A stretch of DNA of 64,000 nucleotides from Anthoceros angustus. Taxonomy: Eukaryota > Streptophyta > Anthocerotopsida > Anthocerotales > Anthocerotaceae. Location of the stretch: assembly GCA_010909165.1 (NCBI GenBank), contig VJWM01000116.1, forward strand, positions 620,001-684,000, written 5' to 3'. The position numbers and the translations under genes were made by a program. Of the stretch, positions 1 through 11,110 are shown in pieces; position 1 is the stretch's first letter; every line of letters begins with the position of its first letter. Under the pieces are notes generated by a model, which was not told the DNA's origin, searched no databases, and saw only the letters and a program-made list of their open reading frames with translations.

Positions 1-1049
1 GTCGCTTCATGGCGGCGTAAGTATGATTGCCTCCCAAGACTCATAATATACTTCTTTGCGGAACTTTTTCCGCCTAATGTTTTGATATCCTCGCATGGAT
101 GGGTCAATCATACAAAGCAAAGGCAGCACACCTTCTTCAATACGACCCTTGAGATGACGCGAGCTGTAGTTCGCCCAAGCCTCATCCACTTGACGAACCC
201 GAGCATCCGAGTTAGAACGGCGCTCAAATTCTCCGACTTCTGTCATTTACGGCACCACCTTCTTCGCATATGCGACTCCGACTTTCTGCAAATAATCCTC
301 ATGCATCATAGACGCCTTTTCTCCATCTGTTGAGACATGCAATGTTGGAATCTCATTGTCCCTTGGACGCTTGAACTTTTTCCGCTGCTGGCAACGCCCG
401 CCCGGACCTCAGTGCCCACCACCTTCCTCATCATGCATGCTTTTCCGCTTCTCATGGCCCCCGACGCCTTCCAGCAAGCCTGAGGCCGGCATGCCGGCGC
501 CCTCCACCCGCTCGCCGCATGCCGCGCCTCTCAGACATGAGGGCGCCGCATGCCGGCGCCCTCCTCCTCTACAAGAGGCGCGGCATGCCGGCGCCCTCCT
601 CCTCTCGGGAGGCGCGGCATGCCGCGCCTCCTCCTCTCGGGAGGCGCGGCATGCCGGCGCCTCCTCCTCACCATAGTCGAGGGCGCATGCCGCCTCCGCA
701 TCATCAGATCAGGCGCCGGCATGCCGCCCTCTTCCTCCTCACCATAGTCGAGGGCGCCGGCATGCCGCCCCGGCCCCCTCTTCCATGTAGCAGGGACTCC
801 TCCCATGGTGCTTGGATGGCGACGACCTTGGAAGGAATCCGTCAGCTGCGGCAAACCTCCCTCCATCACCCTCGCCTCCCCATCATCCTCTTCAAATGCC
901 TCCGCATCCGAATGACCCAGAACTGGAATAGGCCCATCCTCCTCATCGGAAGGTCCGAACTGCCTCATTGTCTTCTACTTCCGGTCGAGTTTGAAGTCCC
1001 TGTCTTGTCCTCCTCACATCTCTCGCTACCACTTGGTATTTCACGATAC
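1..1049 (-). pseudogene. element B, second (partial) minus-strand copy, cut by window start
   Basis: Read on the minus strand this segment repeats positions about 2,073-3,090 at high identity by eye. It runs from the acidic stretch 'DEEDGPIP' near 960, through the GC-palindrome block, to a ParB-like stretch containing 'GRIEEGVLPLLCMIDP' near 1-250. Stops and frameshifts break every frame. The piece begins where the tail of the neighbouring copy ends, so the two copies lie head to tail. It is a decayed repeat, not a working gene. The rest of the copy lies outside the window. Confidence 0.6.
480..790. repeat. GC palindrome cluster (GCATGC/GGCGCC)
   Basis: Nine GCATGC sites occur in roughly 280 bases. 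Most are flanked by GGCGCC, GCGCC or GGCGCG, giving palindromes such as GGCGCGGCATGCCGCGCC, separated by CTCCTCCTC spacers. The module 'CACCATAGTCGAGGGCG' occurs twice here and again near 1,216 and 2,795. The block lies inside a copy of element B at the position of its N-terminal intron. Confidence 0.85.
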
Positions 1050-1195
1050 ACTCGTGGTTGGAACAAGAACGATCGCAGGCCTTCTTCCATGTCCATGTCC
1101 GCTAGGGTCCTTTGTTCGCTTCTCCGGACCCTTCCATGTGTGCACTTCCAAGAAAGCGGAAGTCCTCTAGTTTTTCAAATCGCACATCTTTCACT

Positions 1196-1335
1196 TGCCG
1201 CATGCCGCGCCCTCCTCCTCACCATAGTCGAGGGCGCCGCATGCCGGCCCCACCCCACTTGTTACAACCAAACGAAGGAAATGGTGGGAGAGGCGCGCAT
1301 GCCGCCCGCCCCCACTCCAATGAGTCTTAAAACAA
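1196..1335. repeat. GC palindrome cluster in element B intron 2 position
   Basis: GCATGC occurs three times with flanking GGCGC, plus the shared module 'CACCATAGTCGAGGGCG'. On the minus strand it lies directly before the sequence encoding 'QVKDVRF', the counterpart of the 'QQLKDVEV' and 'QQKTLKSL' exon starts of other copies. It therefore occupies the same intron as the blocks at 9,942-10,180, 11,560-11,789 and 28,071-28,472. Confidence 0.7.
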
Positions 1336-2539
1336 ATGACACGTACCTTTCCATCGAACTGCTTGAAACCGTGCAATAACATCATCCGAAGAGTGCATTG
1401 GGTCGCTAACCATCTCGAAGGAGTCACATCCTAAGTGTTTCGCCATCGCCACTTGGATGACATGAAGTTTCTTTCTAGATCACCTCCTTGGACATACCAT
1501 TCGGTCTAGTAAACTGTCAAAACCTTTTCTCACACACTAATCAGCATTTTCGACCTGCCTCTCCGTGGAATTCCTTGAACCGCGCCATGGTTTCCTTGCA
1601 TCTCTTTGGGCTTAACAAAACGCTACGCCTTCACCTCTTCTCCAACTTTGCGTTTGCCCTTGCTCTTCTTGCTAGTACTGCAACATGTTTGGCCCGCGAA
1701 GTTCCATCGCCTCCCACTTGGTGAAGATCATCACGTTTTCCCACACCTTTCCCTCCAGTTTTGCTATGCATAGTATATGTGTCCGTTGTTGTCCACTTTG
1801 TTTTGCTTGTATTGCTCATCTTCCCGACCTTCGTCATCCTCTATCACAAGCACCTTGTATAAATTGAACTTCCGTTCATGCTCATTGTCACACCATCCCG
1901 CTTTGCAATCAAGTTCATCCACGAGGTATCCGACCGCTTCGATAAAGTTCATCTTTTTCCTCTTGTCCGACATTGTGTTGTGGTCGTTGCAACTCGCATC
2001 TCTGTAGAGTTAGCCCGCAATAGACATGGGCCTCCATCCATTGGAACCTTGCCTTCCGGTGATATATCCGCAAGCCGCTTCATGGCGGCGTAAGTATGAT
2101 TGCCTCCCAAGACTTCATAATATACTTCTTTGCGGAACTTTTTCCGTCTAATGTTTTGATATCCCCGCAATGGATGGGTCAATCATACAAAGCAAAGGCA
2201 GCACACCTTCTTCAATACGACCTTCGAGATGACGCGAGCCCAAGCCTCATCCACTTGACGAACCCGAGCATCCGAGTTAGAAACGCCTCAAATTCTCGAA
2301 GTAATCGCTTCGCACCACCTTCTTCGCATGCAACTCACGACTTTCTGCAAATAATCCTCATGCATCATAGACGCTTCCAGTCTTTCTCCATCTGTTGAGA
2401 CATGCAATGTTGGAATCTCATTGTCCTTGGACGCTTGAACTTTTTCCCGCTGCTCAACGTTCCGCACTCCGGGACCAGTGCCCACCACCTTCCTCATCAT
2501 GCATGCTTTTCCGCTTCTCATGGCCCCCGACGCCTTCCA

Positions 2540-2840
2540 ACCGCAAGCCTGAGCGGGCGCAGATGCCGCGCCCTCCTCCACTCCGGCGCATGCCGCGCCT
2601 CCTCCCCATGCTCAGACATGAGGGCGCATGCCTCCCTCCTCCTCTACATGCAAGAGGGCGCGCGCCTTCATCCACCCCTCTCGGGAGGCGCGGCATGCCG
2701 CGCCTCGCCGCGCTCTCGGCCGCATGCCGCCCCTCCGAGAGCCGCATGCCGGCGCCTCCTCCTCCGCATCAGACAGCGCTGCCGGCCCTCTTCCTCCTCA
2801 CCATAGTCGAGGGCGCCGCATGCCGGCCCCCGGCCGCCCC
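2540..2840. repeat. GC palindrome cluster in element B N-terminal intron position
   Basis: At least six GCATGC sites with GGCGCC or GCGCC arms are separated by CCTCCTCC spacers. The block is related to 480-790 but rearranged: the number and order of palindromes differ although the flanking element sequence is nearly identical. Rapid turnover inside the cluster is implied. Confidence 0.8.
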
Positions 2841-3926
2841 TCTTCCATGTAGCAGGGACTCCTCCCATGGTGCTTGGATGGCGACGACCTTGGAAGGAAT
2901 CCGTAGCCGCAGAAACCTCCCTCCATCACCCTCGCCTCCCATCATCCTCTTCAAATGCCTCCGCATCCGAATGACCCAGAACTCCGGAATAGGCCCATCC
3001 TCCTCATCGGAAGGTCCGAACTGCCTCATTGTCTTCTACTTCCAAAGTTTGGAAGTCCCTGTCTTGTCCTCCTCGGTGACATCTCTCGATGACGGATAAT
3101 GGAGCTCGTAATCACCTCACACAAGCACCAGAAATGTTCTCTCACTGTCCATCACAGGCAAGCACACCGTTAGTCGCATCAATGCAATCAACGCGGTGGC
3201 GAATGCTCGAATTAAGAAGTGTACTCACATTCTCAGCTCAACGCTCGAAAAGTCTTGGACAACTCCTTTGGCTCACATTTCTTCCTGTGCAAACATGCCA
3301 CTTTCAACAGACACAGTGTAATCATCGATGCGAATGCGTCCACTTCATAAGGCCTTGAAGTGCAAAGAATCCAGATTACGGGTCTCGCGCCCTCCATCCA
3401 AAGTTGCCCAGGACCCATCCCCTTGCTCTGGTTTGCGGTGCACCGTTGAACCCAAAACCCAAAGCTTGACATCGGCGTCCATAGCAGTTTCTTCATCCTC
3501 CTGTTTGTGTCAACAACCATTCCTGCTGCAGAAGCATAGTGTCCTCAAGCTGGTTCATGTGCCTCTGCAGCTGCACAGTCTCCTCATACGAGTATGGGGA
3601 GGGAATTGGATCTGGATTTCCCACCCTCAATCCTTTGGACAAGCCAGACTTCTCTCCACCACCAACCGTCTTTGTGGTGCTTGCCTTGTTGAGTGACCCG
3701 GACTTTATGCCCCTTCCGTTCCACCTCCACCTTGCTCAAGGTTGGAAAGCATGTCCAGCCCGGCGATCGGTATCGGCGGGAGGATCGTGGTTCTCGATTT
3801 CGCCTCCTTCTTGCTTTTAGATTTCTTCCTCCGCTTCTCCAACAAGTCTCCGTGGTTAGGCCACCTCGGAGGTCCTTCTTCATGCGGCGTCGCCGCCATC
3901 GTCTGTAGCACCCGCATAGGCATCAA

Positions 3927-4959
3927 ACACGCTCAATCCGGATTAGGCAAGCACCAATTCTATTTCGGACAAGGAATTTCTCACTGTCGTCCTCGGAAAG
4001 GATGGAGAGTGGCGCAGGGTCTGACGGCAAATTGTTGGGAAAACCACGCGCCTCGCTTGAATCGCAGACGCTCCGCGTTGGAAGAGCTCGTTACCACTGC
4101 TTGCAGCTCGGACCAGAAGAAGGACTCCACCGTTCGGGTTTATAAGGAGGCAGAAACCCCACTACCACCAGAATAAACGCTACCGTAACGAGGTCCGAGT
4201 TATTGTCCTTATCGCTATGTATGGAGGAACAAGGACCGAATATGGTGTGGCTTCGTTCTTTTAACCCATACCCAACATACCACACACCGCGCTGGCGTCC
4301 TTCGCATTGTCGATTGCACATCATTTTGCAAGGTAGTGTGACTGAACTACGTGTTTGTTTATCTACGCTGCATGCGGGCAAGCCTAATATGCAATTGGGT
4401 AAGTAAGAAAGCGTTTTTCATAACGTTCCAGATACCCTTTTTTTCCTGCCGCCGCTATTGATGGCTACCGGCCGTTCATTTTAACTGTATGGTAGCTGGC
4501 ATATGCGGCTGGCAGCATAGTAGCATAATAGCACCGCCCTCCATTACTCAAATCTATTTAGGATTTGGCAATCAAGTGATTTGTCCTCCACGGCTTCCCG
4601 CCTCCTCCGGGTCAAGTCATGTACCACACACCACCACCTTTTATCACACTTGTCGCGGTAGCCGTCGTAACCTTGAGCTACGAGTCCAACACAATGCTCC
4701 AGTTCACACACTCAAGACGCGATGGGTTTCCGTGTTATGTGCCCTTTCATTCCTTGACCGATACCAACGATTGCTATGTCATTGTAATGTAGATGTGCGG
4801 TCAAGAAGCGGACGAAGATTTCGGGCAAAATCAAGATGTTTCAGCCCAAAGAGTACGATCCTCAAGTGAAGGCAAGCGCTACTGGCCCTCCGCCTCGCCA
4901 GTAAATGCAAAGTCCTTGCCACTCTCCGCCACAAAGTATGTATTCTTTGGCCGATAGCT
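3927..4959. other. gap between element B and element A, no gene seen
   Basis: I see no recognisable coding sequence here. The stretch lies between the N-terminal end of the minus-strand element B and the start of the plus-strand element A. It holds only short unconserved frames. It probably contains the unrecognised ends of one or both elements, but I found no clear terminal inverted repeat by eye. Confidence 0.4.
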
Positions 4960-7900
4960 GAGTCGTCGAGTCTGCCTCGCCTCATACTCATTGGCATAGG
5001 TTTGTGTTAGTGGCTCGATCCTGTGATGTGCGTGTTGCAGTCCAGGTGGAGAAGAACTCACTCAGCCTCCTCGTATGCCCAGCTATGTTCCCCGACTTCT
5101 GTGAACCCGAACCTCTACTCGCCATAGATAGAAGCCCGTCTGGAAGGAGGAAAAGTTGGTGTGCATGGTGGTGTGGCGATGCCGAGGGATTGTTCACTAC
5201 TATTTCCAAAGATCAAGATGCGGGACGCCAATGCAGATGAGGACAATGTCTTCAGACACCCCAACCATTGAGAAGTTTGGACGGGCGCCACTTACTTTCC
5301 ATCCAAGCCTTTGGCCGATACCTTCATTTAGCACGATGTGGGCTGCAGTGGGAGCCGGCCGTGTGTCTTTGAGGAAAAGTGAAGGCGATTCCGTGGGAGA
5401 GGATTTCAAAGCCTTGTTGCAACAAATTGTGCATCCGCAAGTTCACAAAAGAAGCTTTTCATGAGCAACGGTACAGTTTCGAGAATGGGCAGACCCGAGC
5501 AAGAGACATTGCACAGCGGCCCGACGGTGTGCCACAACAAGGGATGTGGTTTTCACTCACCTCATGGGTCGATTCCTATGCAATGTTGTTTGAAAGCCTT
5601 CCGACGTGTATACTATAGGGTCCGCAAGGTACGAGGAGTTGAAGCGGAGGGTTATTCAACGCACCATGGGACGCTAATAAGGCCAGCCTCGTGTACAATC
5701 CTCCCATGCTTTGGCTGCAATTGCACGGATGGATGCGACTTTCCTTCACTTGGCCGAGCCGAATGTGGAGGTATACACCCCACCGACACTTTCACGAAGC
5801 ATGAGGTTTGGATACAATACAGAGTGGAATGGAGTCAAAAGGTGAACGCTTTGTGTCGTATGCATATTTCTGGGGGGTCAATTTCAAGCGGGTGAAGATA
5901 CCCAAGTCAAACAGATTCTCGACTTGTTCCATATGCTGTCAAGTTCAACATACGGATAATCATACCGGAGTTGACCAAGGTAGGCCTCCTCCCGCCTATT
6001 GTGTCACAGATGCATGGCATAAAAACATGTGGAGTAATGGAGGAGTTAGCAATGGCGCGGGCGCCAAGGGCCGGCGCCCTCGCTTGTGCCTGAGAGGCGG
6101 CCATGGCGGCGCATGCACTCATCGAGGGCGCCGCATGCCGGCGCCCAAATGTGGAGTGCACGATAGGCATGGCTGGCCCTAAAGCGTGAACTACGGTGCT
6201 TTGTTGTGCAGATGAGGAAGCTTGCGCCCGCCTTTGCACTTCGGCAGCTCGCATGCCCGCCCTCAACCTACTTATAAGGTTCACTCCCATGGAGGGGGGG
6301 CATGTTGGCGGCCGTGGTCCGGAAATGCATGGGTTGGGTTCTTGCCGTAACATTAACTTCGCAGGAGTGTCGATTGTATGCAAACTGTCACTATGCATTT
6401 GGACTGGAATAATAGGCAGTATGCGTATGTCCTAGTTTCGATCTCGCTTCAATGCACGACACTCGCCTTCCCAAATAGCTCTCGTATGCAAAGTTATTGA
6501 ATTTCGGTGCCCACAAGTCGACAATGGTGTTCCATGACATACGCTATGTATCAAGAGGCACTCAACAAGCATCGGATACGATTGATGGAGGAACGGAAGA
6601 AGTTAAGCATCAAGTCGTACAAGGAGCCGTAAATATATGTTGTTATCTATCGACGCATGGACCAAAAACTTCTCCGCATATTTTGCGGTGGCCAAAGGAC
6701 TTGAAGGAGGATAGTCGGATCACGGTGCATGTTGTTGGATGCATGATACATAATTACACGCTCGAGGCGGGCGATTCGCATTATGCCAATCTCGTGAATG
6801 ATGCAAATTTAACAATAACTATTATCCGTGACGTTATACACACGTATGAAGGATACTTCCCAAAGTCTTATACCGCATGGACAATACATGCCGAGAGAAC
6901 AAGAACCAGCTTCTATTTGCGATTGAACATGCTCGTTGAACTCGGACGCTCGAGAAGGTGAAGGTTGGATTCCTCCTCGTGGGGCATACGCACCAAGTGG
7001 ATCAAATGTTTTCATGTTTTCTAAGCATTTAAAACATAAGGAGGCCGAGGACATTGCCAACTATGGAGGACATATTGAAGTCCTCGCTCACGCCGAATCC
7101 GAGGTGAAAGTGTTGAGGTGGGCGACTTCCGGACATACGTATGGCCATTACGTTAGTGAACGGCGGAAGTATACCGCGGTTCGAAGTTGAACAACCTTTC
7201 ATTTCAGCACCAGTTCAAAATCACCATGAGGACAAAGTTGGGCGGGAAAGGTTACCGTTATTCGTAGAAGCAATACTCCACTTCCCCTTGTGGGAATCAA
7301 GATGGGCTCAATTCTTGACTTTTGTTCCAGACATCATTATCGGGCCCGCTCCTTTGATGGCGGCGGGCGAAGGACAAGAAAGCTAGTGATGGTGGTTTGA
7401 CCGAGAAGGCGTAGATCACTTGAAAAAGGATCGTGAAGCGCCAACATATTTGACTGTGGAGGAAGAATGGTGGATGGATTTGAATGATCAACACGAAATC
7501 GCAAATATTGTGGATCATAACATTGGGCTTGTTCTCGCAAAACCCCGGAGATGGTACGATAGGGCTGCCACCAGTCCCCTTTGCACATACCTAAGAAGTC
7601 ATCGACTCTTTGCGTGACATACCACAGTGGACATGTATCTAGGGGCCTACCAAACTATTGAACGCCAAGAAGAGGTGGCAAGAAGGATGGATGGCGATAT
7701 TATGGAGATACAGAAAGGAATGTTTATTGTGACACCGTGCGAGGGTGACACACACAATAGGGCGCCTGGTAGCGAAGGTTGTAAGTGTGCACCTTGGGGC
7801 CATGAACCGTATTGCTTGTGCACCGTGGCGAATCGAGCACACGGATGCTTATGAGGGCAAGTATGTTGGAGAATTTTTCAAAGGATCGACAATGGACCAC

Positions 7901-8153
7901 CAAAAGGTCGAAAGGGAAAGGGCCCCAACATCCAAAAGGTTTTGTGCGAAAACCATTATTATATACTACGGGTTTCACTCACTTCAGAAACATCTCAGAC
8001 GCAGCAGATAAGAAAGCTATAAAGGAAAAGTTGAGTGCCCGTCCTCACATTCAACCAAACACTTCGGATGAGGCAATGGAGAGTGATGAAGATGGAGATG
8101 AGGCCTGTGGACGGGACGAGGGTCTCGATTCAAAGAGTAATGACATGTGCTAA
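4960..8153 (+). mobile_element. element A, plus-strand copy: decayed transposon-like gene
   Basis: This is a long run of broken frames reading on the plus strand. A core near 6,720-6,960 contains 'DANLTITIIRDVIHTYEG' and a following 'LNMLVELGR'. Near 6,990-7,090 comes 'FSKHLKHKEAEDIANYGG'. The 3' part, about 7,800-8,153, carries 'YEGKYVGEFF' and 'DKKAIKEKLS' and ends at a stop near 8,153. The same blocks occur in the same order on the minus strand at 21.3-25.0 kb, which identifies a dispersed repeat. The core resembles the long uncharacterised domain (DUF7869-like) of multicopy transposon-related genes in mosses and invertebrates; this is from memory and tentative. Numerous frameshifts make it non-functional. 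Confidence 0.55.
6050..6265. repeat. GC palindrome cluster inside element A
   Basis: The block has GGCGCC/GGCGCGG arms and GCATGC cores ('GGGCGCCGCATGCCGGCGCC' near 6,125). It matches the clusters found in element B, so this sequence class is not tied to one element family. Confidence 0.75.
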
Positions 8154-8448
8154 ATCGAAATAACAAGGGAACCTTATGTTTATCCCTAATTTCTCTTCAT
8201 GGCATAGGGTTTGAAAGTCGGACACCGAGTTGTGCATAAGTTTCATGTTCTTGTCATACATTGTTTTTAAGACATGCAGACCACCATGCCGTCGATGAGT
8301 ACATCTTAAATGTCACCTTGTAGCCTACCATGTTTTGTCATGCAATACACCGCAATACATTTCATGATTACACAATTGCACTAGTCATAACATTTGCCGT
8401 TATAAGAATCGTGACGGACATGGACGCTTGTGCTCCACTTTCCACCCT

Positions 8449-8820
8449 CTAGACGCCATATGCTCCCATCATGTTCGTTTCCGCCATCACGATGCATATA
8501 TCCGTTTCATGCGCGCCGTCAGAGAGCTCGGCATGCGCGCCCCATGCCACACCCAACAATCGCCGCATACATTTTGGGCCGATATGACAACCTCTACAAA
8601 ACCCATACCATAGTTGTCTCCATGTGTCTCCATGTGATTTTAAATGCTGATTTGTTTGGCCACAATGATTGCAACACAAGCCACCAAACTCGAACATTTT
8701 TTTCCCCAATGAGGGGAGAGAACATGGGTACTTTTCTACAAACGCATGATAAGCCGGAGAGCACCGCTTCCAATCAGATGGCACAACCGTCGGGATCTTC
8801 ACCCTTATTTTCGCCGTCAC
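8449..8820 (-). other. Cys-rich open frame between elements A and B
   Basis: A 123-codon open frame on the minus strand contains 'LCCNHCGQTNQHLKSHG' followed by 'GFCRGCHIGPKCM'. This spacing of CxxC, H and C residues could form a zinc-binding fold. It sits in an otherwise empty 700-base gap between element A and element B and reads opposite to both. It may be a relic of another transposon (several plant and fungal transposases carry CxC modules) or a chance frame. I do not recognise a family. Confidence 0.3.
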
Positions 8821-8889
8821 CGCCTAATCCCAAACATGCCGTTTAATAACCATCTTAAACCCGGATCCACGATATAGACTGCAATCATG

Positions 8890-11110
8890 CGTATATTCAA
8901 CCGCTTCAAATATTATATTGCCTCACCGAATTCGAGATGCGATATGCGAAGAAGGTGGTCCAGACCCGGCCGGTAAAAGTGGAGAATCGCTCGCCTCTTA
9001 TCTAACCCGGATGCGCAGAGTGTGTGTGGATGAAGCGTGGACTAATTATCCGCTCGCGTGATTGGAAAGGGCCGAGTTGAGGAGGGCGTATTGCCCTTTT
9101 GTGTGATTGATCCCAAGGAGTGTGATGATCTAGAGGACTGGACCGAAAAATTCAGGCAAAGAAATACATCATGGGTGTGTTAGGGAACCACACATTTGCG
9201 GCAATGCAACATTTGGCGGACATATCACCAAAGGAAAGAGCGTTTCAAATGGATAGAGGCACATGTCTATTGTGGGCGACCACTGTGAAATGAGGGTTTT
9301 GGCGATCGATCACAATACAATGTCTCGATAAACGAAGATGTCATTCATAGAGCAAGTAAGATATCTCTAGATGAACGCTTATAGCCAAGGGATGGCGTGC
9401 ATATGTCCATGAATTGGAAGTTCAACGTATAAGGTATTGGGTCTTATCAAGATGATGAAGGAAGGGAAGATGATGCCTACAAAGCGAACAAGGTTGACAA
9501 CAGGATTTACATCTTGTGCATAGCGAAGTTGGAAGGAAGGGTATGGGAGAATGTGGACAAAATTTTTGCAAAGTGGGAGGCTTGTGACTAATGTAAGAAA
9601 CATGTGGCAGGATTGAGCAAAAGAGCAAAGGCAAACGGAAAAAATGAAGAAACAAGTTGAGGGTATATTGGTGAAGCCCAAGGAGATGCGATAAAGCCAT
9701 GGCGTTGCTTTCAAGGTTCCTTCTAGGGAGAGCGGGCAGCAATGTTTATTAGTGCCAGAAAGTTCTCACCGGCCTTATGGATTTGAAGGAATGTCGGATG
9801 AAATTATATTGCGAAGAAATTGCATATCATCCAAGTGGCCATGGCGAAGCACTTAGGATGTTCATCTTTTGAGATGGTGAGGCAAGAGTACCCACAACAT
9901 TCCACCGACGTAGTCGCTGTTCCGTGCTCGCCGAGGGAAAGGTATGTTATCATACTCTCTTGTTTCTTAGAACTTTATAGTGCAGGCGGGAGGAGGAGGC
10001 AGGCATGCGCCCTCCTTCCTCACTCCCTCATGTTTAATCGCTTAGTGGCCGGCATGCGGCGCCTGCAGGGGGCATCCCTCACGAGGAGGGGGGCCGGCAT
10101 GTGGCGCCCCCCCCTGATGCCCAGGGTAAGTGGAGGCGCCAGGCCTCTGACTAATATTGACAAGCATCTGTTTTGTGCAGCAACAAAAGACATTGAAGTC
10201 CTTACCAAGTGCCGAAAACTTTCAGCGGTTCATTTATGAGGTCAACACTTGGAAGGGCTTGAGGATGGATGGGCGAGAGCTCATGAGAGACATAGAAGAG
10301 GATTGTTGCACCACGTCCCTACCGGAGAAAAAGTACAGACGATTCATGCTCGAGATGCGGATATGCGAGGTTTTGTGAGGAAGAGGAGTTACTCTTTGCT
10401 TGTGATGGATGTCCACGTGGATTCGAGAAGGGCCCAAAGGATGGAAGGTTTGATATTTGGCAAGTGGGTAATGTTTTGCATTCCTTCCATGACTTGACGA
10501 ATGCAGTCAGGATGATCATAATGCATGGTGTGGAAGATTCACATATTGTGCGGAGCCTATGAAGTGGTGCGGAGGGTGGTCTTGTTTCATTTGTGTGGAC
10601 AAGACAAATGTCAACAACGACAAGGGTGGGTTTGATACGGTGGAGTATGTCACCGGGTAAGAAAAGCTCCGAGTCTATGTCATGTTACCTAATGTGGCAC
10701 TTTCAATAATGGTCGGTGATTGCCCACCATACTTGTGCGGTTTATCATTCACTTGACAAACTTAGTCTACCTACCGCCTTTAGGTTTGATGATGAAGCTT
10801 ATCAAGACATTCTCCAAGGAAGGGATGGATATTGGATGCATGTGCGTAGTGGGTCATCTTTAATGTGCCTTGTTGTGGCGAAATTGTATTTCTATCGAGG
10901 CGGACAGAGGTGTCAATTCATTCCAGCGTGTACATGGATATAATCTTGCGGAGGAGGCGACACATGAGCCGCATCGTCGGTGGTCCATCTCAGTGCAGGC
11001 CAAGGAGGTTTGCGTCGTGAAGGATATTGGGAAGGCTCAAATTGTGCCTCTAGGGTGAGCGAATGAAAGAAAGGTGGAGACCACATCGATGAGGGAACAG
11101 CAGACACTAG
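8890..11110 (+). pseudogene. element B, plus-strand copy 1 (ParB-like and methyltransferase-like)
   Basis: The homologous region starts near 8,940. A 'VDEAW' block (about 9,030) is followed by a ParB-like stretch with 'NHTFAAMQHLADISP' near 9,190-9,235, 'RVWENVDKIFAKWEACD' near 9,540 and 'QVAMAKHLGCSSFEMVRQEY' near 9,830. An intron with GT-AG borders (9,942-10,180) comes next, then the exon starting 'QQKTLKSLPSAENFQRF'. The methyltransferase-like part follows, with 'CPRGFEKGPKDGRFDIWQV' near 10,415, 'DKTNVNNDKGGFDTVEYV' near 10,600 and a degraded motif I region near 10,800-10,900. The C-terminal 'KAQIVPLG' (11,035) matches the other copies. Frameshifts are frequent. The part from 9,530 onward is repeated immediately downstream. 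Confidence 0.6.
9942..10180 (+). repeat. element B intron 2, copy 1, with GC palindromes
   Basis: The donor is AAAG|GTATGTTATC and the acceptor TTTTGTGCAG|CAACAAAAG, giving a 239-base spliceosomal-type intron. Its middle holds GCATGC and GGCGCC-type segments, while its ends are ordinary AT-rich intron sequence. The tandem copy has the same intron at 11,560-11,789 with a clearly different GC core. Confidence 0.7.

Larger units (their letters stand above)
1050..3926 (-). pseudogene. element B, near-complete minus-strand copy (ParB-like region, start of C-terminal half)
   Basis: On the minus strand the copy starts near 3,926 with a basic N-terminus ('KRRKKSKSKKEAKSR'). A short conserved stretch 'PIPSPYSYEETV' follows near 3,580-3,610, then 'KKCEP' near 3,270, 'DEEDGPIP' near 3,000, a GC-palindrome intron (2,540-2,840) and 'LHVSTDGERLEAS' near 2,380. 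The ParB-like part has 'VLGGNHTYAAMKRL' near 2,080. Then come a block ending near 1,770, another GC-rich intron (1,196-1,335) and a short 'QVKDVRF' exon. The same landmarks occur in the same order in the plus-strand copy at 25.6-29.7 kb. The methyltransferase end is missing: the copy is truncated at about 1,050, where the next unit begins. Several stops and frameshifts are present. Confidence 0.6.

Noticed and set aside
519-1379. 286-codon plus-strand frame and other frames in the GC palindrome blocks
   Set aside because: They come from repeated CGCCTCCTC and GCATGC words lacking stops; they are not genes.
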